DNA from: WLNJ01 sp037131165
Lineage (GTDB): Bacteria > Actinomycetota > Thermoleophilia > Solirubrobacterales > Solirubrobacteraceae
NCBI GenBank assembly: GCA_037131165.1
Contig: JBAXRO010000011.1
Location: 1 to 41,555 of the forward strand
Length of the DNA: 41,555 nucleotides
Direction: 5' to 3'
How positions within the stretch are numbered: the stretch's first letter is position 1; the number at the start of each line of letters is the position of its first letter. The notes below the pieces were generated by a model. It was not told where the DNA came from, searched no databases, and saw only the letters and a program-made list of their open reading frames with translations. Positions 7,646 through 16,642 of this stretch are shown here, piece by piece. The position numbers and the translations under genes are program-made.

Positions 7646-8881
7646 ATGTCCGCCACACTCGACTCCGCCGCGATCCTCGGTCGCCCTCTCGGACTTCCCT
7701 GCGGGATCACCCTCCCGAACAGGTTCGGGAAGGCGCCGACCAGCGAGCACCTCGCCGAGCGGAACGGAGACCCGGGCCCGAGTCTCGAACAGCTTTACCG
7801 GGTGTGGTCGGAGGGCGGCTGCGGGCTGATCGTCACCGGCAACGTGATGGTCGAACGAGGGCGCTTCGAAGCACCGCGCAACCCGGTGTTCGATCGCCGA
7901 ACGGACCCGGCTTCGGTGAGGCGGTACTCCGACGCTGCCAAGTCCGGTGGGAATGTCGCGATCGTCCAGATCAGCCATCCGGGCCGCCAGCAGCAGCGTG
8001 GGCGAGGCAAGTCGGTGGCGCCCTCGGCCGTGAGGCTCGACGCCCCGGGCCTGCTGTTCGGCACACCGAGGGCGCTGACGGTGGCAGAGATCGAGAAGCT
8101 GATCTCCCGGTTCGCCGACACCGCTCGGATCGCGGTCGAGAACGGCTTCGACGGGGTCGAACTGCACGCCGCTCACGGCTACCTGATCAGCCAGTTCCTG
8201 TCGCCCGTCGTCAACCGGCGGTCGGACGAGTGGGGCGGCAGCCGGGAGGGTCGTGCCAGGTTCCTGCTCGAGGTCGTCGCAGCCGTACGCGAAGCCGTCG
8301 GCGCCGACCGGATCGTCGCAGCGAAGCTCAACTCCGCGGACTTCCAGCGTGGCGGGTTCGACAACGAGGACTCGATCGCCACGGCGAAGATGCTCGAAGC
8401 GGCCGGACTCGACCTGCTCGAGGTGTCCGGAGGCACCTACGAGGACCCGCAGATGATCTCGGCCCTGCCGAAGCGCGCCAGCACCATCGCCCGCGAGGCG
8501 TACTTCCTCGAGTTCGCGGAGCGGCTGCGAGGCGAAACGAAACTCCCGCTGATGGTCAGCGGCGGCTTCCGCTCATCCGAGGCGATGACGTCGGCAGTCG
8601 AGTCGGGAGCGACCGATGTCGTCGGGCTCGCCCGCCCCCTGACCCTCCAGCCCGACCTGCCGAATCGGATCCTCGCCGGGGAGGCGCTGCGGGCCGAGGA
8701 CGCCGAGCCCCGCTCGAGGGTCAAGTTCATCGACGCCTTCATCGGTTCGTCGTGGCACAACCAGCAGTACTCCCGGATCGCGCGAGGCAAGCCGACGGAC
8801 GCCGGGCTGGGAGCGGCGCGGACGGTCGCCACGGCAGCAGCGAAGCTCCAGCGCGATAGCCTGTTCTACGGCCGAACCTGA
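7646..8881 (+). CDS. NADH:flavin oxidoreductase, Old Yellow Enzyme family
   Basis: An FMN-dependent TIM-barrel ene-reductase that would reduce activated C=C bonds with NAD(P)H. Family landmarks are the N-terminal LPNRFGKAPTSE block (residues 24-34), HPGRQ at 111-115, and HAAHGYL at 174-180, in which His174 and His177 bind the substrate carbonyl. The segment NRRSDEWGGS follows at about 191-200, and a C-terminal VSGGFRS/GATDVVGLARP pair contacts the FMN phosphate. The 411-residue length fits a single-domain OYE. It lacks the Fe-S and NAD(P)-binding domains of 2,4-dienoyl-CoA reductase. The natural substrate is unknown. The gene is monocistronic between divergent and convergent neighbours. Confidence 0.9.
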   Translation: MSATLDSAAILGRPLGLPCGITLPNRFGKAPTSEHLAERNGDPGPSLEQLYRVWSEGGCGLIVTGNVMVERGRFEAPRNPVFDRRTDPASVRRYSDAAKSGGNVAIVQISHPGRQQQRGRGKSVAPSAVRLDAPGLLFGTPRALTVAEIEKLISRFADTARIAVENGFDGVELHAAHGYLISQFLSPVVNRRSDEWGGSREGRARFLLEVVAAVREAVGADRIVAAKLNSADFQRGGFDNEDSIATAKMLEAAGLDLLEVSGGTYEDPQMISALPKRASTIAREAYFLEFAERLRGETKLPLMVSGGFRSSEAMTSAVESGATDVVGLARPLTLQPDLPNRILAGEALRAEDAEPRSRVKFIDAFIGSSWHNQQYSRIARGKPTDAGLGAARTVATAAAKLQRDSLFYGRT

Positions 8882-8917
8882 GGCGGCACTCGCCACGACC
8901 TCCAGACACGCTGCCGG

Positions 8918-10642
8918 TCAGCGATCGGTCGCAGCGCCCCCGTAGAAGCGATCGACCATTGCGCGGTCGGCATCGGCCGCCCCCGCACGAACAACGATCA
9001 CCGTCGCACAGCCAAAGCGGTGGACGGACTCGACATCGCTCCCCAACGCTTTGATCGCAGGCGCGGACGGAATGCTGCAAGGGAAGAGCAGGAACCTCGA
9101 GCCGGTAGCGCGGACGAAACGGCCGGCGTCCATCATGAGCAGGAGCTGCTGGCAGCAGGGCGGGCCGGAGGCGATCAGGGCCACAGCGGCCGCCCTACCG
9201 GGGGCATTCGGGCTCCAGCTGCCGTGCCCCATCCAGACCTGACGGCCCGTCCTCAAGGGAACCATCGCGGAGATGTCGCCATACCCGCCCAGGACCCCAC
9301 CGGGGAGCGAGGATCGTTCGAGCCAGTCGAGGGCCCGCTGGTCGTCCCGCGGCATGAAGTAGCCGGCGAGCACTGAAGTGAGGCCTGGCCCACGGACCGC
9401 CCTCACGTCGCCTCGGATCGCGCTCCAGCTGCCCAGGACCGCCAAGGCGACCACCGCCGTGATCGCCACACCCGCCCTCATCGCTGCCGGGCTCCGGACG
9501 GTCGCTCGCGAGACACCGATCACCGCCAAGGCCGACAGCGGAATCGCAACGCCCCGCAGGGCGTGACTGGGAGAGTTCGCGAGTCCAGAGACCGAGAGCG
9601 CGATCGCCTGCGCCATTGCGACCGAGGGCCATGCCCGCGTCACCAGATCGGCCGTCGTGACCACCCGGACCCGCAACGCAAGGAGAGCCGGAATCGCCAG
9701 TGGCGCGAGGAGCAGCAGGACCAGCCACCAGTGCTGGACCCCGGCTATCAGGTCGAGATTTCGCTCGCTCGCGATCCAAGAGGGATCGGTGCGCCCGAGC
9801 CACCAGTAGTAGACGATCGGCACCGAGCCGGCGGCGCTCGCTCCTGCCGCCAGAATCCACGGTCTCCGCCCGCCGGCTGCGACACGCGACAACCCGGTCG
9901 CACGGATGACGATCTCGCAGGCCGCGATGGTCAGGATCACAGTCGCCCCGAGCCACGGTTGGAGCCACCCGGTAACGAGCACGCCGGCGCACAACCAGGG
10001 CGAGAACCGAACTCCGGCGGACCTGAGCCTGGAATAGCCGGCGAGCGAGAAACAGGCAAGCGCAATCCCCAAGGCCGAGTAGGGGTAACCGGACGATGCC
10101 GGGGCGAGGGTCCTGATATCGCCCGCCATGAGGCCGGCGATGACATCGGTCGTGCCGGGGATGGCCCCCGTCACGAAGGATGGAACGGCGTAGAAGAGAC
10201 CAAGGGCCAGAGCGACAGTCCGCGCCCATCCGGATTCGATCACGCTCGATACAACCGCGAAGGCACCTGCACAGAGGGCGGCTGCAGACAACGGAATCCA
10301 GACCGCGTAACTGAACGGAATCGGCAGCCCGAGCCTGTGGAGAAGCGCCGACGCCATGATCCCCGGATGGGCGAAAACGCGAGTAGGTGGATCGAGGGTG
10401 AACAGGTTGGCGGCCACGACGTGTTGCGAGGACTCCTTGATCCAGGTCAAGTACTGCATCGAGTCGTCCAGCAGGCCGCCAACCGATCCGGTCCAGATCA
10501 GGCCCTCGGTCCTGACTCGCCACCAGATCAGTGACACCGTGACCATTGAGGCCGCGACCGCCAGTGCCATGATCGACACCTCGATCGCGCTTGGCCTCGA
10601 TCGCCTCCTGTTGGCCCTGTCGTCCCCGCTCATCGACCTCAT
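8918..10642 (-). CDS. Polytopic membrane protein, GT-C-like (paralog A)
   Basis: A 574-residue protein with a basic N-terminal tail, about ten or more membrane spans and a soluble C-terminal segment. An acidic pair (Asp59-Asp60) in DDSMQY lies in the first loop after span one. An acidic residue there is a hallmark of GT-C glycosyltransferases that use polyprenyl-phosphate sugars, so a lipid-linked sugar transferase is the best inference, not a demonstrated function. It shares a set of motifs with the protein at 12147-13877: DSMQYL, WLQPW, HAL(R/K)GV, a GSWS-x3-RG block, VPxRTGRQ and HRFGCATV. The ATG at 10631-10633 is an alternative start four codons downstream. Confidence 0.75.
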   Translation of the reverse strand: MRSMSGDDRANRRRSRPSAIEVSIMALAVAASMVTVSLIWWRVRTEGLIWTGSVGGLLDDSMQYLTWIKESSQHVVAANLFTLDPPTRVFAHPGIMASALLHRLGLPIPFSYAVWIPLSAAALCAGAFAVVSSVIESGWARTVALALGLFYAVPSFVTGAIPGTTDVIAGLMAGDIRTLAPASSGYPYSALGIALACFSLAGYSRLRSAGVRFSPWLCAGVLVTGWLQPWLGATVILTIAACEIVIRATGLSRVAAGGRRPWILAAGASAAGSVPIVYYWWLGRTDPSWIASERNLDLIAGVQHWWLVLLLLAPLAIPALLALRVRVVTTADLVTRAWPSVAMAQAIALSVSGLANSPSHALRGVAIPLSALAVIGVSRATVRSPAAMRAGVAITAVVALAVLGSWSAIRGDVRAVRGPGLTSVLAGYFMPRDDQRALDWLERSSLPGGVLGGYGDISAMVPLRTGRQVWMGHGSWSPNAPGRAAAVALIASGPPCCQQLLLMMDAGRFVRATGSRFLLFPCSIPSAPAIKALGSDVESVHRFGCATVIVVRAGAADADRAMVDRFYGGAATDR

Positions 10643-10736
10643 GCTCGCAGTCCGGCAGGCAAATGCAACGGTTGAGCGCCGACTGGTGGCGATCGAACCT
10701 GATCACCCGGAGAGGCGTGACCCCCACTCGCACGGC

Positions 10737-10742
10737 TAGGGT
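10737..10742 (+). promoter_or_regulatory. -10-like TAGGGT before glyS
   Basis: TAGGGT ends seven bases before the glyS ATG at 10750. No ribosome-binding site is visible, so this fits leaderless expression. Confidence 0.45.
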
Positions 10743-10749
10743 TGCTCCA

Positions 10750-12120
10750 ATGTCGCAGGACGCCGTGACCATGGAGAAGATCGTCTCGCTCGCCAAGCGG
10801 CGCGGCTTTGTCTTCCCTGCTTCGGAGATCTACGGCGGAATCGGGTCGACCTACGACTACGGGCACTACGGAGTGCTGCTCAAGAACAACGTTCGCGACG
10901 CATGGTGGCAAGCGATGCTGCGCGAACGCGACGATGTGGTCGCCCTCGACTCGGCGATCATCCAGAACCCGCGGGTCTGGGAGGCGTCGGGGCACCTCGC
11001 CGGCTTCACCGACCCGCTCGTCGATTGTCGCACCTGCAAGATGCGCTTCCGCGCCGACCACCTCGCCGACCTCCCGTGCGGCAAGAAGCCCTCGAAGAAC
11101 GCGGGCAGCACGGACGACTGCGACCTGACGGAGGCCCGCGACTTCAACCTGATGTTCGAAACGACGATGGGTCCGGTCAAGGAGGAAGGTGCCGCCGTCT
11201 ACCTGCGGCCCGAAACCGCCCAGGGGATCTTCGTCAACTTCAAGAACGTCCTCCAGTTCGCCCGCAAGCGCCCGCCGTTCGGGATCGCCCAGACCGGCAA
11301 GAGCTTCCGCAACGAGATCACGCCGGGCAACTTCATCTTCCGCACCCGGGAGTTCGAGCAGATGGAGATGGAGTTCTTCGTCCCGCCCGAAGAGGCGGAC
11401 CAGTGGTTCGAGCACTGGTGCGACGCGCGGATGAACTGGTACCTGAACCTCGGGATCCGACCCGGGAACCTCAGGCTCCGCGCTCATGAGTCCACTGAGC
11501 TGTCCCACTACAGCTCGGCGACGAGCGACATCGAGTACCTCTTTCCGATCGGATGGTCGGAGCTCGAGGGCATCGCGAACCGCGGGGACTTCGACCTCAG
11601 GGCCCACGCCGCCGCCTCCGGCGAGCGGATCGAGTGGCACGACCCGCAGCGTAACGAGCGTTATGTCCCCCATGTGATCGAGCCGGCGGCCGGAGCCGAC
11701 CGCGCGATGCTCGCGTTCATCTGCGACGCGTACGACGAGGAGGAGATCGAGGGCGAGACCCGCACCGTCCTCAAGCTGCATCCCCGACTCGCTCCGGTGA
11801 AGGTCGCCGTCCTCCCACTGATGCGCAAGGACGGGCACCCCGAACGGGCGCAGGAGATCCATGCCGAACTTCGCTCCCGCTTCTCGAGTGAGTACGACGA
11901 GAGCGGTTCGATCGGGAAGCGCTACCGACGCCAAGATGAGATCGGAACGCCATTCGCCGTGACCGTCGACCACCAGACGATCGAGGACCACACAGTCACC
12001 CTGCGCGACCGCGACTCGCTCGCCCAGGAACGGATCCCGACAGCGGAACTCGCCGACGAACTGGATCGCCGCCTTCGCGCTCCATGGAAGTCACCCAAGC
12101 CGGACCCCGAATCCGCCTGA
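10750..12120 (+). CDS. glyS: Glycyl-tRNA synthetase, alpha2 (eukaryote/Gram-positive) type
   Basis: Charges tRNA-Gly. It is a class II synthetase in a single chain, the type found in actinobacteria, archaea and eukaryotes rather than the alpha2beta2 form. Residues 93-110 hold CRTC followed later by a lone Cys, a remnant of a zinc-binding region. YLRPETAQGIF (151-161) and the motif-2 region from FRNEI (186) to EFEQMEMEFF (201-210) are diagnostic. The C-terminal anticodon-binding domain contains LAPVKVAVLPL. The length is 456 residues from ATG 10750; ATG 10771 (MEKIVSL) is an alternative. The 3' end lies 26 bases before the start of the next membrane-protein gene. Confidence 0.96.
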   Translation: MSQDAVTMEKIVSLAKRRGFVFPASEIYGGIGSTYDYGHYGVLLKNNVRDAWWQAMLRERDDVVALDSAIIQNPRVWEASGHLAGFTDPLVDCRTCKMRFRADHLADLPCGKKPSKNAGSTDDCDLTEARDFNLMFETTMGPVKEEGAAVYLRPETAQGIFVNFKNVLQFARKRPPFGIAQTGKSFRNEITPGNFIFRTREFEQMEMEFFVPPEEADQWFEHWCDARMNWYLNLGIRPGNLRLRAHESTELSHYSSATSDIEYLFPIGWSELEGIANRGDFDLRAHAAASGERIEWHDPQRNERYVPHVIEPAAGADRAMLAFICDAYDEEEIEGETRTVLKLHPRLAPVKVAVLPLMRKDGHPERAQEIHAELRSRFSSEYDESGSIGKRYRRQDEIGTPFAVTVDHQTIEDHTVTLRDRDSLAQERIPTAELADELDRRLRAPWKSPKPDPESA

Positions 12121-12146
12121 CCGACAACAGGGCCTCCCGAGCCAGG

Positions 12147-13877
12147 ATGAAGAGAGCCGCCGAACCCGCATCTGGGACTCCCGAGACGCGAGGCCAGCGC
12201 GCCGCGATGTGGCTGATCTGGATCGTGTTCGCGAGCCTGAGCATGACCGTGCTGGGCTGGGTCGCGTGGCAGGTCCTCGTGAACGGGCTGAACTGGTCCG
12301 GCGCGTCAGGCTTCTTCCTCGACTCGATGCAATACCTCGCGTGGGTGAGGGAGATGTCGGACAACTTCCTCTCGGCGAACATGTTCAGCCTCGCCTCCCC
12401 GATCCGCAACTACTGGAACCCGGCCCTCGCTCTCTCTGGCCTGCTGACCACGCTTGGGGTCCCCCCCGACTGGAGCTACTCGCTCTGGATCCCGGTCGGG
12501 ATCGTGATGCTGATCTGGTCGGTCACGAAGTACGTTCGGAGCATCACCGGCGGGGGCTGGACCGCCGTGACGGCAGTTGCGCTGGCTCTGCTCTTCACCT
12601 GGCCGGCAAGCAGCATCTTCGGGGACGGACTCTCCCAGGCCGCCGTCGACGCGCTCGACTTCTCGACATGGGATTCATGGCCAGTCAAGTGGTCATGGGG
12701 CTTCCCGCTCTCGGCTGTCGCGGTATCCCTGCTGTGCATCGGTTTGGTGCTCTACGACCGCGAGCGCACTTCCGAGCGCAAATTTGCTCCCCTGCTCGCG
12801 CTCTGTGCGCTGCTGATCTCGTGGCTGCAGCCTTGGCAGGGAGGGATCTTCCTCGGCCTGATCGTCCTCGGCGAGTTGATTGCCCCTCGAATCGAGGGCA
12901 ATCCGATCAAGCAATCGCTCAGGGCACGACTCCCGCTCCTGACGACCACAGTGGTCGCCGGCGCGGTACCGCTTGCCTACTACGTGCTGCTGGGGCTCTT
13001 CGACTACAACTGGAGCCAGAACGGGCTTCAGGCCAACTTCTACTGTCGGGGCGTCCAGTGGTGGACTCCGCTGGTCGTCATGGGACCGCTCCTGATCGCA
13101 GCGCTCACCGCCGTGCGACAGCGGCCCAAGAGGTTCCGCGACCTGCTGGTGCGCATCTGGCCACCGCTCGCGATCGCCGAGATGTACGTGATTGCGATAA
13201 CCGGTGTCGGGAACACCTCGCCCCACGCACTGAAGGGAGTGACGATCCCGCTCGCGATCCTCGCCGCCCAGGGTCTCGCGCCGTGGTTCCGAAAGCTGAG
13301 CCCGACCATTGGCGGGGCCTTGGGGCTGATCCTCGTTCTGCTGCTGATCGTGCCGGGAAGCTGGTCCACCACCCGGGGCGAGATGAAGACCATGGACGCG
13401 AGCAGCGGACACTTCATCAGCGAGAACGATCTCAGGGCGGTCGAGTTCCTGGCTTCGAATCCTGTCAAGGGCGGGGTCTTCTCTTCGGTGACGATCGGTT
13501 CGATGGTCCCGTGGAGGACCGGCCGTCAAACGTGGCTCGGACATGAAACCTGGACTCCGAGGTTCAAGGCGAGGATGGTGTTCGCGGAATACACGATGTA
13601 CGGCGCCCTGCCGAGGACAGCGAAGCCGATCCCGACCGACCGCTTCGTGGGCTGGACGGGAGCACGGTTCGTGCTCGACTCCTGCGAGACGAAGGCCGCG
13701 AGGTTCTTCTACGAGCAGGAAACGGCCAAGCAATCAAAGGCTCCGATCAGGCCTTTCGAATCACAGCTGGCGCCGATCACCGAGTCGCTGCACCGATTCG
13801 GCTGCGCGACCGTCTACGTGCTCAAGCCGGGCATCAAGCCAAGCCCGGAGAGCCTTGAGCGGCTCCGCCTCAACTGA
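12147..13877 (+). CDS. Polytopic membrane protein, GT-C-like (paralog B)
   Basis: A 576-residue protein with a short basic N-terminus, many hydrophobic spans from residue 21 to about 440, and a soluble tail. Asp59 in DSMQY after the first span matches paralog A, and the two proteins share colinear blocks over their whole length. They include a YS-x3-WIP block, SWLQPW, SPHALKGVTIPL, GSWST-x-RG, VPWRTGRQTWLGH and HRFGCATVYV. I chose the ATG at 12147 because it gives the same N-terminal distance to span one as paralog A. An in-frame ATG at 12084 would overlap glyS by 37 bases. The function is inferred only as glycosyltransferase-like. Confidence 0.75.
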   Translation: MKRAAEPASGTPETRGQRAAMWLIWIVFASLSMTVLGWVAWQVLVNGLNWSGASGFFLDSMQYLAWVREMSDNFLSANMFSLASPIRNYWNPALALSGLLTTLGVPPDWSYSLWIPVGIVMLIWSVTKYVRSITGGGWTAVTAVALALLFTWPASSIFGDGLSQAAVDALDFSTWDSWPVKWSWGFPLSAVAVSLLCIGLVLYDRERTSERKFAPLLALCALLISWLQPWQGGIFLGLIVLGELIAPRIEGNPIKQSLRARLPLLTTTVVAGAVPLAYYVLLGLFDYNWSQNGLQANFYCRGVQWWTPLVVMGPLLIAALTAVRQRPKRFRDLLVRIWPPLAIAEMYVIAITGVGNTSPHALKGVTIPLAILAAQGLAPWFRKLSPTIGGALGLILVLLLIVPGSWSTTRGEMKTMDASSGHFISENDLRAVEFLASNPVKGGVFSSVTIGSMVPWRTGRQTWLGHETWTPRFKARMVFAEYTMYGALPRTAKPIPTDRFVGWTGARFVLDSCETKAARFFYEQETAKQSKAPIRPFESQLAPITESLHRFGCATVYVLKPGIKPSPESLERLRLN

Positions 13878-13882
13878 CCGAC

Positions 13883-13927
13883 CCGGGCACTGCCCGGCCC
13901 AAACCCCGAGACCGCCGTATCCGGCGG
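13883..13927. terminator. Two GC hairpins between convergent genes
   Basis: CCGGGC-ACT-GCCCGG (13883-13897) and CCGCCG-TATC-CGGCGG (13912-13927) are perfect 6-bp stems. They lie in the 69-base gap between the converging membrane-protein genes. There is no U-tract. A role in 3'-end formation for both genes is inferred from position. Confidence 0.35.
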
Positions 13928-13946
13928 GACGGCCGCTGACTCCCGG

Positions 13947-14183
13947 TCAGGTGGCGCTCGGTTCGCTGGTGGTTGCCGCGGCGCCGTTCGACGAGAAGCT
14001 GCCTGCGACCGCTTGCGAGTCGGGAGCAGGCGTGTAGTCGAACTCCTCCTCGGCTCCGAAGAGAGCGTCGAGCACCCTGTCGCGCAGTCCCTCGCTGAGG
14101 GTCACGGCGAGGACCGCAAGCACGACCCCGAGGACGACCCACCGCAGCAACCCGCCTCCACCACTCTGTTCGTTCTCGCTCAT
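13947..14183 (-). CDS. Small single-span membrane protein coupled to lon
   Basis: A 78-residue protein whose ATG overlaps the lon stop codon (ATGA), preceded by a GGAAG ribosome-binding site. Residues 1-11 are polar and glycine-rich, 12-30 form one membrane span, 31-50 are an amphipathic and then acidic segment with a Glu triplet at 45-47, and the rest is Ser/Ala-rich and probably disordered. I do not recognise a family. Its strict coupling to lon suggests it is made in step with the protease. A role as membrane tether or adaptor is possible but is only inference. Confidence 0.6.
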   Translation of the reverse strand: MSENEQSGGGGLLRWVVLGVVLAVLAVTLSEGLRDRVLDALFGAEEEFDYTPAPDSQAVAGSFSSNGAAATTSEPSAT

Positions 14184-16642
14184 GTTCTTCCCTTCGGTCG
14201 GGCGGGCCCTGTTCCACGCTTGGCGCCGCTGCGGTCTCTCTTGGCAGGATAACTGCGCTTTGCTGGCGATCGGGATTGCCTTGCCTTGCCGGCCGCCGGC
14301 TCGAGCGCAGCCTTGAGGACATCGCCGATGTGCTCGACGAATACAAACTCGATCCGCTTTCGCAGCTGCTCGGGGATCTCGTCGATGTCCGGCCGATTGA
14401 GCTTCGGTGCGATCACCCTCGTCAAGCCGGCACGCTGGGCGGCCAAGGCCTTCTCCTTGAGGCCGCCGATCGGCAGGACCAACCCGGTCAGGGTGATCTC
14501 CCCCGTCATCGCGGTGTCGTCGCGCACTGACCTGGCGGAGACGAGCGAGCAGATCGCGGTCGCGATCGTGATCCCGGCGCTCGGGCCGTCCTTCGGGATC
14601 GCTCCCGCGGGCACGTGGAGGTGCAGGTCGTGGGTCGAGAACCAGTCCTCGGGAGCATCCGGCGCAACCTCCGCGAGGTGGCTGCGAACCCAGGAGACGG
14701 CAGCCTGCGCGGACTCCCGCATCACGTCGCCGAGCTGTCCGGTCACGGTGAGGCGACCGGTGCCGGGCATCGAACCGGCTTCGACCGCGAGCACATCGCC
14801 GCCGACGGGAGTCCAGGCGAGTCCGGTCGCGACTCCAGGCCCGGCGTCGCGACGAGCCAGCTCCGCCTGGAAGCGAGGCGGGCCGAGCAGCTTCGTGACT
14901 TCCGGCGGGGTGACGCTTACCCGCTTGCGAACCTTCCCCTCGGCGACGCGGCGTGCGACCTTCCTGCACACCGAGCCGATCGTCCGCTCGAGATTGCGAA
15001 CTCCCGCCTCCCTCGTGTGGTCGGCGATGATCTCCCTGAGGGCGGCCTTGGTGAACGAGATCTGCGATCGCTTGAGCCCATTTCGCTCGATCTGCCTCGG
15101 CACGAGGTAGCGGGAAGCGATCTCGAGCTTCTCCTCCTCGGTGTAACCGGCGAGCTGGATGATCTCCATCCGATCGCGCAGCGGGCCCGGGATCGTGTCG
15201 AGCGTGTTGGCCGTGCAGACAAAGATGACCCCGGACAGGTCGAACGGCAGGTCGAGGTAGTGATCCCTGAAGGTCGTGTTCTGTTCCGGGTCGAGCACCT
15301 CCAGCATTGCCGAAGCCGGATCGCCCCTGAAGTCAGCACCCATCTTGTCGAGCTCATCGATCAGCAGCAGCGGGTTCATCGAACCGGAGTCGCGCATCGC
15401 GCGGATGACCGTCCCGGGCATCGCCCCGATGTAGGTGCGCCTGTGGCCGCGGATCTCCGCCTCGTCGCGAACGCCACCTGCGCTGATCCTTTCGAACTCC
15501 CTTCCCAGCGCACCTGCGATGGAGCGGCCGAGCGAAGTCTTGCCGACCCCGGGCGGGCCGACGAAGCAGAGGATGGTGCCTCGGGCGTCGGGCTTGAGCT
15601 TGCGAACCGCGAGGTACTCGAGGATCCGGTCCTTGACCTGGTCGATCCCTGCGTGATCGCGATCGAGGACCTTGCGAGCGTGTGCGAGGTCGAGGTTGTC
15701 CTCGGTCGTCGTCCCCCAGGGCAGGCTGCCGATCCAGTCGAGGTAGTTGCGAATCACCCCGTGCTCCGGCGCCCCGGCCGGAAGCCGCTCAAGCCGCCCG
15801 AGCTCGCGCTCCGCCTCGGTCCTGACGTCATCGGGCAGCGGCAACGCTTCGAGCCGCTCCCGCAGTTCGTCGGCCTCGGCTGCGGCGTCGTCCGTATCAC
15901 CGAGTTCCTCGCGGATCGCCTTGAGCTGCTGGCGAAGGTAGAACTCGCGCTGGCTGCGATCGACTTCCGACCGGACCTGCGACTGGATCTTCGAGCCGAG
16001 GGTCGCGACCTCCAGTTCCTGGGCGAGCAGCTCCGAGAGCCTGCGCAGCCGCCGCACCACGTCGCGTTCCTCGAGCAGTTCCTGCTTCTCGGAGTGCTTG
16101 AGCCGCAGGGCCCCGGCGATCAGGTTCGCCAGCGCGCTCGGGTCCTCGATGTTGGCGACCGCGATCTGGAGCTCCTCGGGCAGGTCGGGGACCTCCTCGA
16201 CGATCTGGCTGAAGGTGCCCTGCACCGCCCTGACGAGAGCCGACAGCTCGGAGGTCTCCCGGTCGCCTCTGTCGGGTCGCTCCTCGACCGATGCGACGAG
16301 GTATGGCTCGGTCGAGACGAAATGGCCGAGCTCGACCCTCGGTCCGCCCTGGACGAGCAACCTCAGCGTTCCGTCGGGGATCTTCATCATCCGGGCGACC
16401 TGACCCACGACGCCGACCGTGTGGACCTCTTCGGGCCCGGGCGATTCGACATCCGGATCGCGGGAGGCGACCATCACGAGCAGGCGATTCCCGGCGAGAA
16501 CGTCGTCGACGAGCTTGATCGATCGCTCCTGGCCGACCGCGAGAGGGGTGAGCGTGTCCGGGTAGGGAACGGTGTCCCTCAGCGGGAGGACCGGCAGCGA
16601 GTCGGGCAGCTCGATCCCGTCGTCGATGTCGCCGATGCTCAA
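14180..16642 (-). CDS. lon: ATP-dependent protease Lon with basic C-terminal tail
   Basis: Lon unfolds and degrades misfolded and regulatory proteins in the cytosol. The 820 residues show the N-terminal substrate-binding domain (about 15-210), a coiled helical region, the AAA+ module with Walker A GPPGVGKTS at 362-370 and Walker B LLLIDELDK at 425-433, and the Ser-Lys dyad protease domain. The catalytic Ser is Ser688 in KDGPSAG and the Lys is Lys731 in GGLKEK. Unusually, residues 786-820 form a Lys/Arg/Pro/Ser-rich tail beyond the normal end of the protease domain. The ATG overlaps the hsp20 stop. Co-transcription with hsp20 makes this a protein quality-control operon. Confidence 0.95.
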   Translation of the reverse strand: MSIGDIDDGIELPDSLPVLPLRDTVPYPDTLTPLAVGQERSIKLVDDVLAGNRLLVMVASRDPDVESPGPEEVHTVGVVGQVARMMKIPDGTLRLLVQGGPRVELGHFVSTEPYLVASVEERPDRGDRETSELSALVRAVQGTFSQIVEEVPDLPEELQIAVANIEDPSALANLIAGALRLKHSEKQELLEERDVVRRLRRLSELLAQELEVATLGSKIQSQVRSEVDRSQREFYLRQQLKAIREELGDTDDAAAEADELRERLEALPLPDDVRTEAERELGRLERLPAGAPEHGVIRNYLDWIGSLPWGTTTEDNLDLAHARKVLDRDHAGIDQVKDRILEYLAVRKLKPDARGTILCFVGPPGVGKTSLGRSIAGALGREFERISAGGVRDEAEIRGHRRTYIGAMPGTVIRAMRDSGSMNPLLLIDELDKMGADFRGDPASAMLEVLDPEQNTTFRDHYLDLPFDLSGVIFVCTANTLDTIPGPLRDRMEIIQLAGYTEEEKLEIASRYLVPRQIERNGLKRSQISFTKAALREIIADHTREAGVRNLERTIGSVCRKVARRVAEGKVRKRVSVTPPEVTKLLGPPRFQAELARRDAGPGVATGLAWTPVGGDVLAVEAGSMPGTGRLTVTGQLGDVMRESAQAAVSWVRSHLAEVAPDAPEDWFSTHDLHLHVPAGAIPKDGPSAGITIATAICSLVSARSVRDDTAMTGEITLTGLVLPIGGLKEKALAAQRAGLTRVIAPKLNRPDIDEIPEQLRKRIEFVFVEHIGDVLKAALEPAAGKARQSRSPAKRSYPAKRDRSGAKRGTGPARPKGRT

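Noticed and set aside
12084..12146. Upstream ATG for the paralog B membrane protein
   Set aside because: It would overlap glyS by 37 bases and add residues that paralog A does not have.
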